Assembly: GCA_021234155.1 (NCBI GenBank)
Contig: JAJEKV010000488.1
Location: forward strand, 1-64,000
Reading direction: 5' to 3'
DNA: 64,000 nucleotides
From: Isoetes taiwanensis
Lineage: Eukaryota; Streptophyta; Lycopodiopsida; Isoetales; Isoetaceae
Program-made: the position numbers and the translations under genes
In this document: piece after piece, positions 22,487 through 34,462 of the stretch
Layout: the number at the start of each line of letters is the position of its first letter
Numbering within the stretch: the stretch's first letter is position 1
The notes under the pieces: generated by a model
Told to the model about the DNA's origin: nothing
The model's input: the letters and a program-made list of their open reading frames with translations, nothing else
The model's database searches: none

Positions 22487-24186
22487 TCATCGAAAAGATG
22501 TAAAAACAGAATTGAAGACAAGATCAAGAACATACAAACTTAGTTTTGATTGACATAAGTCCACCAGAACCAGTTCACTGTCTTGTTTTTTGCCTGGCAG
22601 AGCAGCATCCTTTTGACGTTGATAAGTCTTGTCACAAGAATCCACAAACCTCTTCCAGGATTCTTCATCAACTTGCATTGGCCTTGTTGCATTGCCACCA
22701 CGGACATTCCTCCGCAAGTTATCCCTAATAAAAATTGACGTCTAATTAAATAACAAGGAAAAGAGTGATATAATTCCAAACCTCCAATGTCGCCATCTCT
22801 TCTTCAAAAACCTGATAATGTCCATCTCGCTCAATCCATCATCAAACTGCTCGCGAACATATTTCAATGTCGTTTGGAGATGGCGTAGCTTTATCTCTTT
22901 GAAATGCTTATCCACCTCCCTGCAGTATAATTTCAAAGCATCCGCTGCTTTTTCCTCAAACCAAGCTTCATCTCTTAATAAATCCCCTTTAAAAAAGTAA
23001 ACCTGAAATTCAGAGTAATTAGCAATGTCATAAACAAATCTGATCAACATAAACTAGTTGATTATGAAAAGATCATTCGATAAAGCTCACTCCAATTTTT
23101 GAACTACCTAATAAATAAAATAAACTATAAAACATACCTTTGAATTTGATAATCTTCTGAATTGTACATTGTAAGAAAGATCAACTTCAAACCGCTCTTT
23201 ATCGGTGCTGTCTTTATCAAGATCTGCGAAGAAGACAAATTTCCTTTTAGCTCCTTCTTTTGATGTTTCAGCTTCTGGAATGTTGCATGAATAACTTGAG
23301 CGTCGTGGATGCTTCAACCTAGAAAAGAAAGTAGGCATTAGATCAAAAAAGAAAGTAAGCATCAGTTTTAACAGGATATCAAACTAGAAAAGAGTAAACA
23401 TCAGGTTTAAACAGGGTATCAGATCAACGCTGCATTCTTGTCAATGCCACTGCAAAAGGATATTCCATGCACCTAGTTTTGAAATTCAGATTCACATAAA
23501 TTAATGCCCTAATACACGCAGATTAATGTAACACAGACTTCATTACACACCAAAATGTAATCTTTTGTTTCAGTTATTACGTGCAATATTTTGATTTAAG
23601 AACAGCGTGCGAATTTTGGAGAAAGTACACGTTGTTTTTTACATGCAATGTATGTCTTTTATGTAGTAGAGATAAGTGAGAGGCATTGGTTAAAAGGAAA
23701 GCCTGCAGCTATATGGCAAAAATGAGATGGAATGGAATAAATAGGCAGAATATAATGAAACAGGAACCAAAGAATGCTACATTTACATCAAAGAAAAAGA
23801 AACCCGAGACAAGAACCCAAAAAATGTTGGATTTACATCAAAGAAATAAAAATGCTTACATGTCCTTTCCTTTCTTTCTCATTTCGAGGTGGCTATTCTT
23901 TCCTCTTGAAACATCATTGTGCTTCCCAGATGGTTTGAATGAGTTGCCTAAATCATCACCTGCAGAATCTCTTTGAATACATTTCTCCAACTCACTCATC
24001 AGAGTAGCCAAAACATCTTCAGGGACATTTTCAAGATAACTTTGAAGCCTTCCTCCACTGGACTCATCCTTTGAAGCCTCTTTGTCCTTGCCAGATCCAT
24101 CAGGAGATATGAAAGAAAAAAACAAAGAGTAATAAATGCCACCGACTCATGTTTCTTTCTATTTCTAAATACTTACTGTTGGGCAT
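22487..24186 (-). CDS. Intact-looking spliced gene of unknown function, possible transposon accessory protein
   Basis: Four exons join in phase on the minus strand: about 24090-23860 (donor GTAAGC), 23318-23148 (acceptor TTTCTAG, donor GTATGT), 23002-22782 (acceptor ATTTCAG), and 22724-22487 (acceptor TTATTAG). A tiny first exon, ATGCCCAACA at 24186-24177 with donor GTAAGT, is possible but its phase does not fit well. The protein is highly charged: an acidic Ser/Lys-rich start, a helical segment (LQSYLENVPEDVLATLMSEL), FVFFADLDKDSTDKERFEVD, a helix-rich part (EEKAADALKLYCREVDKHFK) and a C-terminal W-x3-R-basic stretch ending in DEESWKRFVDSCDKTYQRQK. No stop or shift was found. The last part is loosely reminiscent of DNA-binding plant transposase accessory proteins. 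I do not recognise the family. Confidence 0.55.
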
Positions 24187-24513
24187 TTTGGCAATGGCGA
24201 ACGAAGCTTGGAATAGCAAGCAATGAGCTCAATGCAATCGAGAACGGAGAATCAAGCTTTAAGGTTAGTGATTGCGCCATTTTCTTGTTTCTTGTTAATA
24301 AAATCTTCCATATTTCGTCTGTTAGTTCCCAACGATTTTTTCCCCTCCTCCTTTTCTTTACCCTTTAAAATCGTAAATACATTGGCATTTCATCATATAT
24401 GGTCAGCATATAGGATATAAATCATGATTGAAATGGTAGAGGCCAAAAAATATATTCTTTCACCTGGTCCTCTATTTAAATAAATTATATATAATAAAGA
24501 CCCAAAAAATTTC

Positions 24514-24698
24514 TGTAGTGATAATAGAGGTTCTCTATTCAAAGATTTTCTATAGTGATGCTAGAGGCCCAAAGTTTTCCTATAGTGATAATAGAGGTTC
24601 TCTATTCAAAGATTTTCTATAGTAATGCTAGAGGCCCAAAGTTTTTTTATTTTGATAATAGAGATCCCTCCCCCAATGATTTTCTATAGTGATAATAG
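24514..24698. repeat. 67-bp tandem repeat, about 2.8 copies
   Basis: The unit contains 'tagtgataatagaggttctctattcaaagattttctatagtgatgctagaggcccaaag'-like sequence and recurs with a 67-bp period from 24514, 24581 and about 24650. The last copy is more diverged. A LINE tail begins immediately after it at 24699. Confidence 0.85.
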
Positions 24699-27255
24699 TT
24701 TTTTTTTTTTTTTTTTGAAGGACGACAAACTGTTATTCAAATATTCCAGAAGAAATACACACATAGATGCAGAGACAGGAATAAAATCTCAGCAGACAAA
24801 GATAATCCACTGAGTGCAGCCACCTGTCTATGCATAAGATAAGATACCCAAATATTCCTCAAAAATCAAACGTTTTTTCTCAGGAGCAAGCTGAGAACAT
24901 AGGTATGCCTTCACCAATTTGTCTTGCGCCTCGTGAAGAAGTTGGTCGACACTAATTGATAAGCCTTTGAAGATACACATTCGCCTTCTTTTTCAAATAG
25001 GCCACAACAACCAGCCTGAAGCTAAGTGGAAAGCATGTTGCTTCAAGCTGTTCCAAGTGGAAAGATAAATGGCTAGAAGCATCTGCTGGTTAGTCAAGAC
25101 TACATGGAAGAGAGATAGTAACCATGACCAAACTGGCTGAACTTGATCACATAGAAAAAAGCAGTGCTCGATACTCTCAACTTGCCACTTACACAGTGGA
25201 CAGAGTTCTGAAATGCGGGGATAAAACTTATGAACCAGCACATTAACCTGCAGACATCTGTGAAGGAGTTGCCACCATAAAGTAGAAACTTTGGGATGCG
25301 TTAATTTATTCCAGACCCAGGACCACATATGCTTCCACTGAGGAGGGGGACTGCGCAAGCGGAGCTGCCAACCAGTCCGAGGGGGGACAATGTGAACATC
25401 AACCAGCTTTTGATATAATAAATGCACAAGACGTTGTGCATCAACAATTTAGGGAGCAACTCAAATAGACACATCAACTGATTGTGAAGGAGCGTCTGCA
25501 GAATGCCAGCCAATTTTTGCTCTGTCCCATCGAGATAGCATAAACTTAGTCTGAAAAGCATCCCAAGTCAACAAGTGTCCTGCCTCATACCAAACACCAA
25601 GCTGTGAGAATATGTCAAAGACGCCTCAACGCCCGCTGAGTCAATGGATGTCTGATAGCAATACTGAGAGGCATGTGATTATCCATAGGAATCCACCAAC
25701 ACAGAGAACCTGCCTGTGGACATACACCTGGATTAATCTTAAATAGCACACAAACTGTCTCCCAAGAATCAAGCAGCCCTTTCAAGAAAGGGGAAGCATT
25801 CGGATATGGACGAAGCTGATAAAAGAGACACCAAAGAAGAACTGCCCTAAGTGCCAGTTTCCCAAAAGGAATACACTGTCCAAGTGCTTGCGCAACCAAT
25901 CTCATTCCAGGCGAATGTACCATACCCACCAAGTAGCGACAAATGAACTTAGATATCATAATTTTACTATGTAAATGAAAGTCAATCATACCTAGACCTC
26001 CAGCAAATTTTGGTTTGATACATGTGGATCAAGCGACCTTCACAACTACACCTGTCTCAGTACCTGCCCAAATGAAGTTACGGACCATTGCGTCAACCTC
26101 TTGAAACTTTGTTTGTGAGGCAAGCATAGCAGATGCCATATATACATGAGTGTTGTTGCGAACCTGCTTAGCACAACTACTATCCGCCCTGCCAGAGAAA
26201 GCTTAGCTGTATTCCACCAAAAAAGATGCTTATGCAGGCCTTCCACTATAACATCCCATGCATCTGAAGTAGAGATATGTATACCTACAGGAATGCCCAA
26301 GAATTTAGTGGCCTTCCCTTGAGGAAGCACTTTCCACGGATACTCGTAAACACAGGGAGGAACATCCACATCCAAAGTCCATAAAGCAGAGCACTTTAGC
26401 CACCCAACAAGAACCCCTGATGCGAGGGAGAAAGAGTCCAGCAAAAGCTTAGCATTCTGAAGATTATCATCCTCAGCCACTAGAAAGAGAAATGTATCAT
26501 CGGCATACTGATTACGCACTTCTTGAGAACCATCCTCCATAGTCAATCACTGAATTACGCCATCTTGAGAAGCCGAAGAGAATAGCTGGGACAATACCTC
26601 TGCCACAATAGTGAACAATAATGGGGCAAAGGGACACCCTTGTCGAACTCCTCTACCAACAGGAAACACAACCGATGATTCTCCCTGAAAAAGCACATTA
26701 GACCGAGCAGAAAGATGGAGCTTCATGACATCTCTAGTAACCAACTCTCCAAATCCCAATGTCAGAAGGCACTTTTGTAGGAAATTCCAATCTATACTGT
26801 CATAGGCTTTAGCAAAATCCAATTTGAGATATACAATGTGCTAACCCTTAAGACGCGCCCAATACATCCCCTCATAAGCGGCGGCCACATTATCAAGAAT
26901 ACAGCGCTTAGGTAAAAAACATGATTGCCTGAAAGAGATAGACTCTGCTAAGATATCCCTCACTTTCTCTTCCAAGGCCTTAGCAAAGATCTTGTACACC
27001 GTAGATAACAAAGTTATAGGGCGCCAATCCGAGATAGTTTTAGGCTATTTGCACTTAGGAATAAGGGAAATGCAACCAGTGTTGATGATCTTATCCAAGC
27101 TCCTAAACCGGCGAAACTCAGAGAAAGCATTGAAGATGTTATCACCAAGCCAATTCCAATAAGCTTGGAAAAACTCTGCAGGAAAACCATCCAAGCCTGG
27201 GCACTTATTCTTCTTAGTCTACAACAGAATGCAAATCATCGACAGTAATCATTAG
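24699..27255 (-). mobile_element. L1-type LINE, 5'-truncated, dead (copy 1)
   Basis: The 3' tail is the T-run 24699-24716 on the plus strand, followed by GAAGGACGACAAACTG. Going upstream on the minus strand: the Zn-knuckle-like reverse-transcriptase zinc-binding domain (STLWWQLLHRCL ... CPLCKWQVESIEHCFFLC, about 25130-25310), then the RT with QYADDTFLFLV (about 26500), RQGCPFAPLLF (about 26650), LDFAKAYDSIDW (about 26820), and the N-terminal part (PGLDGFPAEFFQAYW, ISDWRPITLLS) to about 27230. Stops occur, for example between LKG and HIVYLK near 26840. The endonuclease and ORF1 are missing, so the element is 5'-truncated near 27255. It shares its 3' end with the LINE at 39.8 kb. Confidence 0.88.
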
Positions 27256-28145
27256 GGCGGATTTGGGGTCTCAAAATGGCCCTTATCTTGGATGCCGAAT
27301 TCCACGCCATGTTTCTCGCGACCAATGATGTTTTGCGCATTTTTTTTTTCCAAAGTCGAAGATAGTTGGCAAGTAGAAAGAGGAGCGGGCTTACTTGGCA
27401 TCCACATGGTGAAATTTCATAGGACATGTTTGTGCATTCATTGCAACTACATTAATGGCCCGCATTTTTGAAAATCGTATCGTGGACCAAAATAATGGCT
27501 ACTTTTCCGCCCTCGTGCACATGCTCACATGCACCAACCACCTTTTCAAATTTTGGCACCAAGATTTCCATTGTTCACATTAGCGCCTTCGTGCATCCTC
27601 TCGCCTTCGGCTCTTCATTTGGAATCCAAGTCTCCAATAGTAATGCGTGTTTTCTGGGCGAGCATAGAGTTAAGCAACAACGGCGAGGCGATGTGCGGAC
27701 AAACAAGCGTCGTTACATGCCATGTTTTTACTACCCAAATTTTCATTATGAAGTTTTCCTACTTTTCAGCTCTTCCCATTCATCTAAATTATTGCTCCCC
27801 ACGCCATTCATTCTTACAATTCAACGGTAATCGTCTGTAGCTCTAATTGCATCCATCATTGCTCCTAGTACTCCTACATTGCTTCGCGGAGTTCATCACT
27901 TACAAAAACAATAAAGGCATGGCGATTGGAAGGCTATCTATCCATAGGCTTGTGGGTGAGATGCTATCACGAGCGAAGGATGACTATGGAGTTACATCGA
28001 GAGGCGACATTCATACATAATGAATAGGTAGAACTATAGGGTTCAAAATAAATGCTATGGATAGTATATTGCAAAAAAAGGGAAGGGAGGGGGGGAAGGG
28101 GTTTGAAGAGGAGGATATTTGCAAATTTGCACCCTCAATAATACA
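27256..28145. other. Intergenic, nothing recognised
   Basis: Plus-strand ORFs at 27468-27840 overlap in two frames and show no domain. A G-rich run (GGGAGGGGGGGAAGGGG) lies near 28080-28101. Confidence 0.45.
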
Positions 28146-29803
28146 TGGATCACACCATGCGAAAATGCATATGCACTTTGTAAATGTGTAGTGAGATTTC
28201 AGCGTCATGTGATCTTTTTGCTTCTTTTTTTCTTCCCTCTTCTTGATTTATATTCACTCCTTGAATCAAATATTTTTCTTTGGGCTATATTTATCGGATG
28301 TGGGGATTTGGGACTAGGGAAAAGCATTATCGGCATCGTTGTTGTCTAACATATGGACATAAGAGACATGCTTTTCCAAGATATACATTGGGGCAATGGG
28401 CATCTAGTTTTACGTTGTAAAATTGTGGGAGCCGAGCTTGAAAGTTAGATCCCATGACCTCGTTTAGTTTAATTGTGCAAGCCTTATGAAGAATGGTGTC
28501 CTTGCAATGAAGAAATGTTTGATAAGGCGTGCATCCGGGGTTGTTGAAAAAATGAGTTACAAAGTATTTGCTCCATTAGAGGTGTTTACTAATGCCCACG
28601 ACACAAAAGCTCCAAAGACATATTGTATAAAATGTAAACTTTCATGAGCCTTTGGATCGATTAACTCAAAGTGTCACATATGGAAACATTGTTAGGTTTG
28701 ATAAAATAACATAAAAATCTTATTTAATAAAGCTTTGGTTGTTAGTAAAGTGTTGGCTTATTGATTATGTGTTTGTATTTTGCTTTGGGACCCTCTTTGA
28801 AAAGCGTTTAGTTCATAAAACATAATATAACTTGGAATGATACATATTTTATATGCAAATGGGAGACTATTGATGAGGGACTTGGTGTTATTATCTATTG
28901 ACAACAAACAAGAAAGTGGATCACACCATGCAATTTAGTATATTCCAACCATTTAGCTTATACAAAATTAAGCTTGGTGTGATCTTTTTGGAAAAACATG
29001 ACTTCCTATAGTAAAATTACTTTGATTATCTTTAAAAAAAGAAATATATATGTGTCTTATTTGAAGTTAAGTGTGGATATGTGACGTGCTCATTTATTGA
29101 TAAAGTGTTTGCTTTTTGAAAAGGGCTAATAACTTTATGTACTACTAGAGTTGGTAAAGTATTTTATGCAAATAGGATGCTTGATGTGATCCTTCTTAAA
29201 AAAGATATGCTCTTTGAAAAGGACTAATAACTTTATGCACTTGGGGTGGTAAAGCATTAAATGAGAAGGGGTACTTGTGTTTAATTTTAATTTGACAACA
29301 AATAAGAAAGTGGATCACACGATCTTGAATTTAGTGTGTTCCATTTTTGTTGCATATGTACTATTCGCTTGGTGTGATCCTTCTTGAAAAATAATATGCT
29401 CTTTGAAAAGGGATAATGACTTATGTACTTAAGAGTGGTAAAGCATTTTAGATACAAATAGGAATGAGTACTTGTGTTTAATTTTAATTTGACAACAAAT
29501 AAGAAAGTGGATCACACCATGCGAATTTAGTGTGTCCTTTTTTTTTGCATATGTATTATTCGCTTGGTGTGATCCATCTTGAAAAAAAAAAATGCTTTCA
29601 AGTAAAAGGAAAGAAAGAAATATCTTATTTAAAGTGTAAAGTGTTAGTATATAAAGTGTTGGTTTATTAAAATACTATTTGTTTACGCTAAGTTGTAAGT
29701 TGAATATTTGTGTTTCTATTTACTTTTTTACGCAAGGATCACACCAGGCGAATTTCTTATATGCAATTACTTCTGCGCATGAAGATTTCGCATCATATGA
29801 TCC
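28146..29803. repeat. Array of five hairpin-forming inverted repeats in 190-bp units
   Basis: Left arm GGATCACACCATGCGAA and right arm TTCGCTTGGTGTGATCC (or near variants) pair with 30-40 bp loops at 28147-28213, 28918-28984, 29312-29380, 29509-29575 and 29736-29803. Loops often contain 'gcatatgta'. Between hairpins, longer units repeat. 'gctctttgaaaaggg(a/c)taatgactttatgtactt' through 'aatttgacaacaaataagaaagt' recurs at 29209 and 29399 (period 190 bp), and more diverged copies start near 28790 and 29110. No ORF is present. They may be nested foldback transposons or a satellite-like array. Confidence 0.85.
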
Positions 29804-31482
29804 TCTTTAAACAAGGATGGCTTTGACCTTCAATGTTCATAAATTTTATGAAATGTTCACTTTTTGCCATATAAGAATAGGGGGTTTTTGGACCCATTTC
29901 ACTATGGAGTTAGGGGTTTTTGACCACTCTTGGAGTAATTTTTGTATTTTCTTTCAAAAAAAAATGTTTTGGTCATCATTATGGCAACCCCTTTTGGATA
30001 AACTGGTTTCATAAGAATGTCACATATCATATTTTCTTAAAAAATGGTCATCAAATGGATAACTAGTCAAAGAGTTCTTCTACTACTTAAAGAGTTTCAA
30101 GACTCATTTTTGCTATAATTTAAATAGCAATAGAGTTTTAAAGGAATCTATTGTTAAAGGTAGTCAAAGCCTTCTTGTATTAGCGGTATCTAAACACAAA
30201 CACCATAACCTTTGTACTTCAAGAATGTATAAACCCTTCACATTGCAAAGTATAATGTCATTTATTAGCATCTTCACGGACATTTCCCCTTCCTTATCGG
30301 AAGCAACTCATCTCAAGGAGGCGTATTCGATTAGAATGCCTTCATCCTCTCTCAATCTCTCACAATATCCTAGGAGGCCAGAGTTACCGTCACCACAAAA
30401 TCGGACTAAACTTGAAACGTCCCGAAATGGCGGTTTCTTGCCACTCAACGGATTCAATGGATATAAACTGCCATCCGCCCGGATGTCAACACTTTTGAGC
30501 ACGCAAGACACAACACGTCGAGGTCTAAGTTCTTATTTTTTAGACCTCCTTTTTTGCGATTGAAGACTGGAGCATATTACGTGAGTCAGTTGGATCCTTA
30601 TCCACACATCATTTGGAGCTTCCATACTGCGTGGATCGCACGGCGCGAAATGAAGGTGTACAATTTGTATGTCCCAAAGACAATTAAGCCGTGTGTGAGC
30701 CGAACGTCCTTACTAACCTCGTTTTTGAAATTTGCAACGTGCATATGGAAATCGAAAAGTCCATTCTCCTACAATCCATGCTTTTATACATTAAGCAAAT
30801 TCAAATTTCGAATTGTAGGGGCTTAAAAGCCCGTATTGGGATGAAGTAAAGATCCCTGGTTAATCTTTGGGGTTCGTGGATGAATGACTGGAAGCCGGCT
30901 TAAAACTGCCGAACTTGGGCTGAGGCAAAAAATTCAGCCCCGTTTTGGAAAATCAGCCCTTGCAAGATCCAACTTGCGTGAAATGCTGATGTCGCTGAAT
31001 TTTTAAATCGCTGACTCTTCTGCGAACTTCGTAGGGCCTAAACTTCTCCATGTGAACCACCCATAAAAAGCGGCAAATAAAGCCTCGAAATGAAAGTCGA
31101 TACAAAGCTTCAACCTACACATTCAAATTTTGAAATGTGGAAGGCGGGAAGCTTGTATGGCCATAACCTCTAAATGAAAATAAGAATAAGAATCGGATTT
31201 GACACGACGCTTGGTATCGACAAACCAAGAGGCAGATCATGAGTTTGCGGTATGCTATAATGCAAGTGGCTTTTAGAAGCGCCACATGTTGCATCGGCCT
31301 ATCGACAACCAATAGAATTAAATACATATGGCGCCATGAATGCTAATCCCCTTATTAGGGAGAATATTCCAAGTAAATCTGTAATGATGAGATTTTGGTA
31401 TCCTAGGTGGCATGGGAAAAAAGGAGCGGAAATATGACGTGGAATGGCTGATAGGAGGCCATTTTGAGACCCAAATCGGGCC
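29804..31482. other. Intergenic, nothing recognised
   Basis: Short ORFs (29817-30014, 30225-30563, 30554-30826) lack domains. The 30880-31480 stretch reads like decayed retroelement sequence adjoining the LINE fragment that follows, but I cannot align it to anything. Confidence 0.4.
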
Positions 31483-32041
31483 CTAATGAGTTGATTCCAA
31501 CTGAACACTTATGGCTTTGTGGGAAATAATAGGATGGATCTTAGATAAAAACGGCCTTCGCATATCCTCTTGGAAGGGCGTAGACCGACAAAAAAAAGAG
31601 AAATGATAAAAAAGAAAGCTGCTTTTAATGCGGCATCGTAATTTTGAGCCATCGGATAGAAGTAGCGAAGATATGGAGCTTGACACACGCCTTCTCCTTG
31701 CCGCCTTAAAGAAGAAGGGAGAGCACCTATCTTCCAATTTAAACCAATCCAAACCGGCCTTAACGCGAGCTTGAGTTGCCTGTATTGACTCAATGTTTCT
31801 TATTTCTGCCAATAACTCTTTCTCTCGAATACCTGACGAAGGGGCTTGTGAACAACATTTGAAGCTCCATATACAAAGCTAGTAGCCGGCCTCTAGCTGC
31901 CTGCGCCTTCCTACGTCCCCACTGCTTAGCAAAGGATTTAACTGCTGCCAAAGCATCAACAACCCCAGACATACCTCGAAGACGAGAAAATGTAGAGGAC
32001 CAGACATGCCTGCAGCCATTAGTAAACTCTGGGTCTGACAA
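31483..32041 (-). pseudogene. LINE fragment: linker between endonuclease and reverse transcriptase
   Basis: Minus-strand frames read RVKAGLDWFKLEDRCSPFFF, then KAARRRRVSSSISSLLLSDG. This is the conserved 'W-x-x-x-GD-x-(N/C)-S/T-x-F-F' plus 'R-x4-I-x2-L-x4-G' region just before the RT of L1-type LINEs. The upstream frame (32041-31790) is compatible with the preceding helical linker. RT itself is absent. The segment probably spans an isolated, internally deleted LINE. Confidence 0.65.
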
Positions 32042-32048
32042 ATATCAA

Positions 32049-32324
32049 GTGTTAAGCTTGAATGTTCCTGTAGAAGCACCATTGGCACTTTCACAGCAAG
32101 AGGAGGTTAATAAAGAAGCAACATATGTGCTCAGATCTCCATTGAATTCGCCAATCCACATTCTTGGTCATGTTGAGGATTATATTGAAGATGAAGAGAT
32201 TACGGGACATGTACATGATCATACTGAAGCACTTAGGGGTTTGGCTCTTCGTTTATATCTAGATGATGATGAGGTAGAAGACATTGAGCATGACCTAAGC
32301 GAACAAATTGACATGCTCATATGA
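32049..32324 (+). CDS. Acidic ORF, unknown, doubtful
   Basis: 91 codons with a strongly acidic C-terminal half (YIEDEEITGHVHDHTEAL ... DDDEVEDIEHD). It begins directly beside the LINE fragment, so the true upstream part may be interrupted. It could be the 3' exon of a gene disrupted by the LINE, or a transposon protein tail. No family is recognised and no further plus-strand exon was identified. Confidence 0.3.
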   Translation: MLSLNVPVEAPLALSQQEEVNKEATYVLRSPLNSPIHILGHVEDYIEDEEITGHVHDHTEALRGLALRLYLDDDEVEDIEHDLSEQIDMLI

Positions 32325-32515
32325 TTAATCAGCAATGTTAAGCTTATTGCTATAACTACTATGATACGCATCATTTGGTATTGAGCATTGTATCCTAATC
32401 GCTTTGCTTTCTTCTTCATACTGCTGCCAGGTACACCCTTCACCAATACCTATTTGCCTTCATCTCCTTGATGCAATATTATATCTTTAATGATGTATAA
32501 AAGTATCATGCAAGC

Positions 32516-32641
32516 GTTCTGGTGACTTAGGTAGAGTATTGCTAAAAGATTGTTACAACAACCCACTTAAATTGCAATGTTCTGGTGACTTAGGTAGAGT
32601 ATTGCTAAAAGATTGTTACAACAACCCACTTAAATTGCAAT
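32516..32641. repeat. Perfect 63-bp tandem duplication
   Basis: 32516-32578 is repeated exactly at 32579-32641 (both start GTTCTGGTGACTTAGG). No divergence means a very recent slippage or an assembly artefact. The unit is noncoding. Confidence 0.95.
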
Positions 32642-34462
32642 ATAAAGCTGACAAATGCTTCTCAAAATTTCGTTGAAATATTAGATGAAATCTTGGATAA
32701 CATTTTGTTATAAATCTTAACAAAGGGTTGAGCTATAATGATGTTCATAAGTTGACGTAATAACCTACTAAGTTTGCGCTAAAAATTTGATAAAAAGAGA
32801 GCTTATTGCTTTGACGAAACATTTGATACTATGCATTAGACACAGTTTTGGCACAACACAAGCACTTTGTGTCAAAATAGTAGCATTTGAAACTAAATTG
32901 ACACTGGCTTGTCACAATGGTTGACACTATACCCCCCATCCTCTTGTAGTCGTTCCAACTGAAGTCAACTGTGTCTTACATCATCACCTATTATGAATAT
33001 GTGATCTGCTGGGCTAATGAGCAATGCAATAGCTTGATATAAGTGGATGTGGATGTATAGACAGTGTGGTTACTCCTGGAGGAGCTTTGTTCCAGAGGGA
33101 TTATATGTAGATTAGTCTGGATACATGTTGTTCCAAACCCCTAGGTGGTGTGCCCTCAAGATGAATCACCCATTAGCTAGGTTAATGGAGGCACTAGTTG
33201 AACTAGTGTAGTGCATATTTGGATTTGGTATTGGAATCAAGAAGAATAATGTCCTAGTACGTTGTATGTGCCCCACAATGAAGCTGAATGGCAAAAAGGG
33301 GGGTTCTCTAAACACCTTTGGAAGCTTAGGGAAGTTTACCTAACATCAGAATGCGGGAGGCCAAATGGGGCTGAATCGTCTCGCACTACTAGAGGTCCCA
33401 ATAACTGAGGTCGGTTGTCTTTTACACCGATGGGGTAGCTACCAGGATCTGGATCTATGTAGATAGATCTGCCACCTATAAAGTCGAGGAGCCAAGTGCG
33501 CTGGTCTGGGAGCATGATGCTCAGTCTTAGGAGGAGTCCAATCCCCCAAGAGATATTAGCAAGACTAATACTGGATGTGTACACTGTTCCTTGAATAGGC
33601 AAGAGTCCAAAGACTTAGCATCATTTCAGTGCCTTGAATAGGCAAGAGTTCAAGGACATAGCATCGTGAGATAATCTAATGGCCAGGCCATATATGTTGG
33701 GCATCATGACCCCAAACATACACTGACCCCAAACATACGCTGGCCTTTGTACGTTATCTTCCGGCCAAAAGATGATGGGATAAAGGCAAATTGAAAATAT
33801 GATGGGTGGCTTTTCCAAGTCACTTTCCTTTGCCTTTTGCAGTCACTTTCCTTTGCCCTTTGCAATTTTCCTAAGTTCGTGGAACTTAGAGACAAATTTC
33901 TTGTATGATTTCTGGGACAGTTGTCTTTTACCCCAGTGGGTCGTCACGATTCTAAGTTGGAGTCTTGGAATCTGTAGCATTACCTTAGGGAAGGGAAGGC
34001 CTTCTTGGGCACAGCTCATAGAGTCTAGAAAGGGGAACGCCTTATATGCCAAGCGCCACCTTAAGTGAAAGGTCTTCAGGAAAAATGAAAAGGAGAGTTA
34101 GCTTTATAAGTGTGACAATTACATGGATATGGATCTAGAGACAAGGAATCCTGAGATCACATGGTCATCTTGTGTATGCTAACTCTCAGCTCGGTGGGGA
34201 GTTCAAATTCATTTGAGCTCATAGGTTGGATGGCAAGTTATTCACTGTTTGTGCTGTTCTTTTGGCTGTGGCCATACTTCTCTGATGGTCCTGCTTGGAC
34301 TTGGCTTGATCCATATTGCATTTCGTAACAAAAAACATATTTTGAATAGAAAGCTGCAGCACAAGAACAAAAATTGCCACTCTCATGTAGGGACATACAA
34401 CTCAGTACTTACACTTTGGCTCTAACTCAACAATATTTAAGAGTTAAGATCAGAATGTCTGT
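32642..34462. other. Intergenic, nothing recognised
   Basis: Short repeated phrases occur ('ccttgaataggcaagag' at about 33590 and 33634; 'gtcactttcctttgcc' at about 33820 and 33842). None of the ORFs (33336-34068) carries a recognisable domain. The last part should contain the 3' UTR of the PPR gene. Confidence 0.45.

Noticed and set aside
27468-27840. Plus-strand ORFs of 103-120 codons
   Set aside because: Two frames open over the same DNA with unremarkable composition and no motif.
28146-29803. CRISPR-like spaced repeats
   Set aside because: Spacing is about 190 bp and spacers are themselves repeated; the genome is eukaryotic. It is a hairpin array, not a CRISPR.
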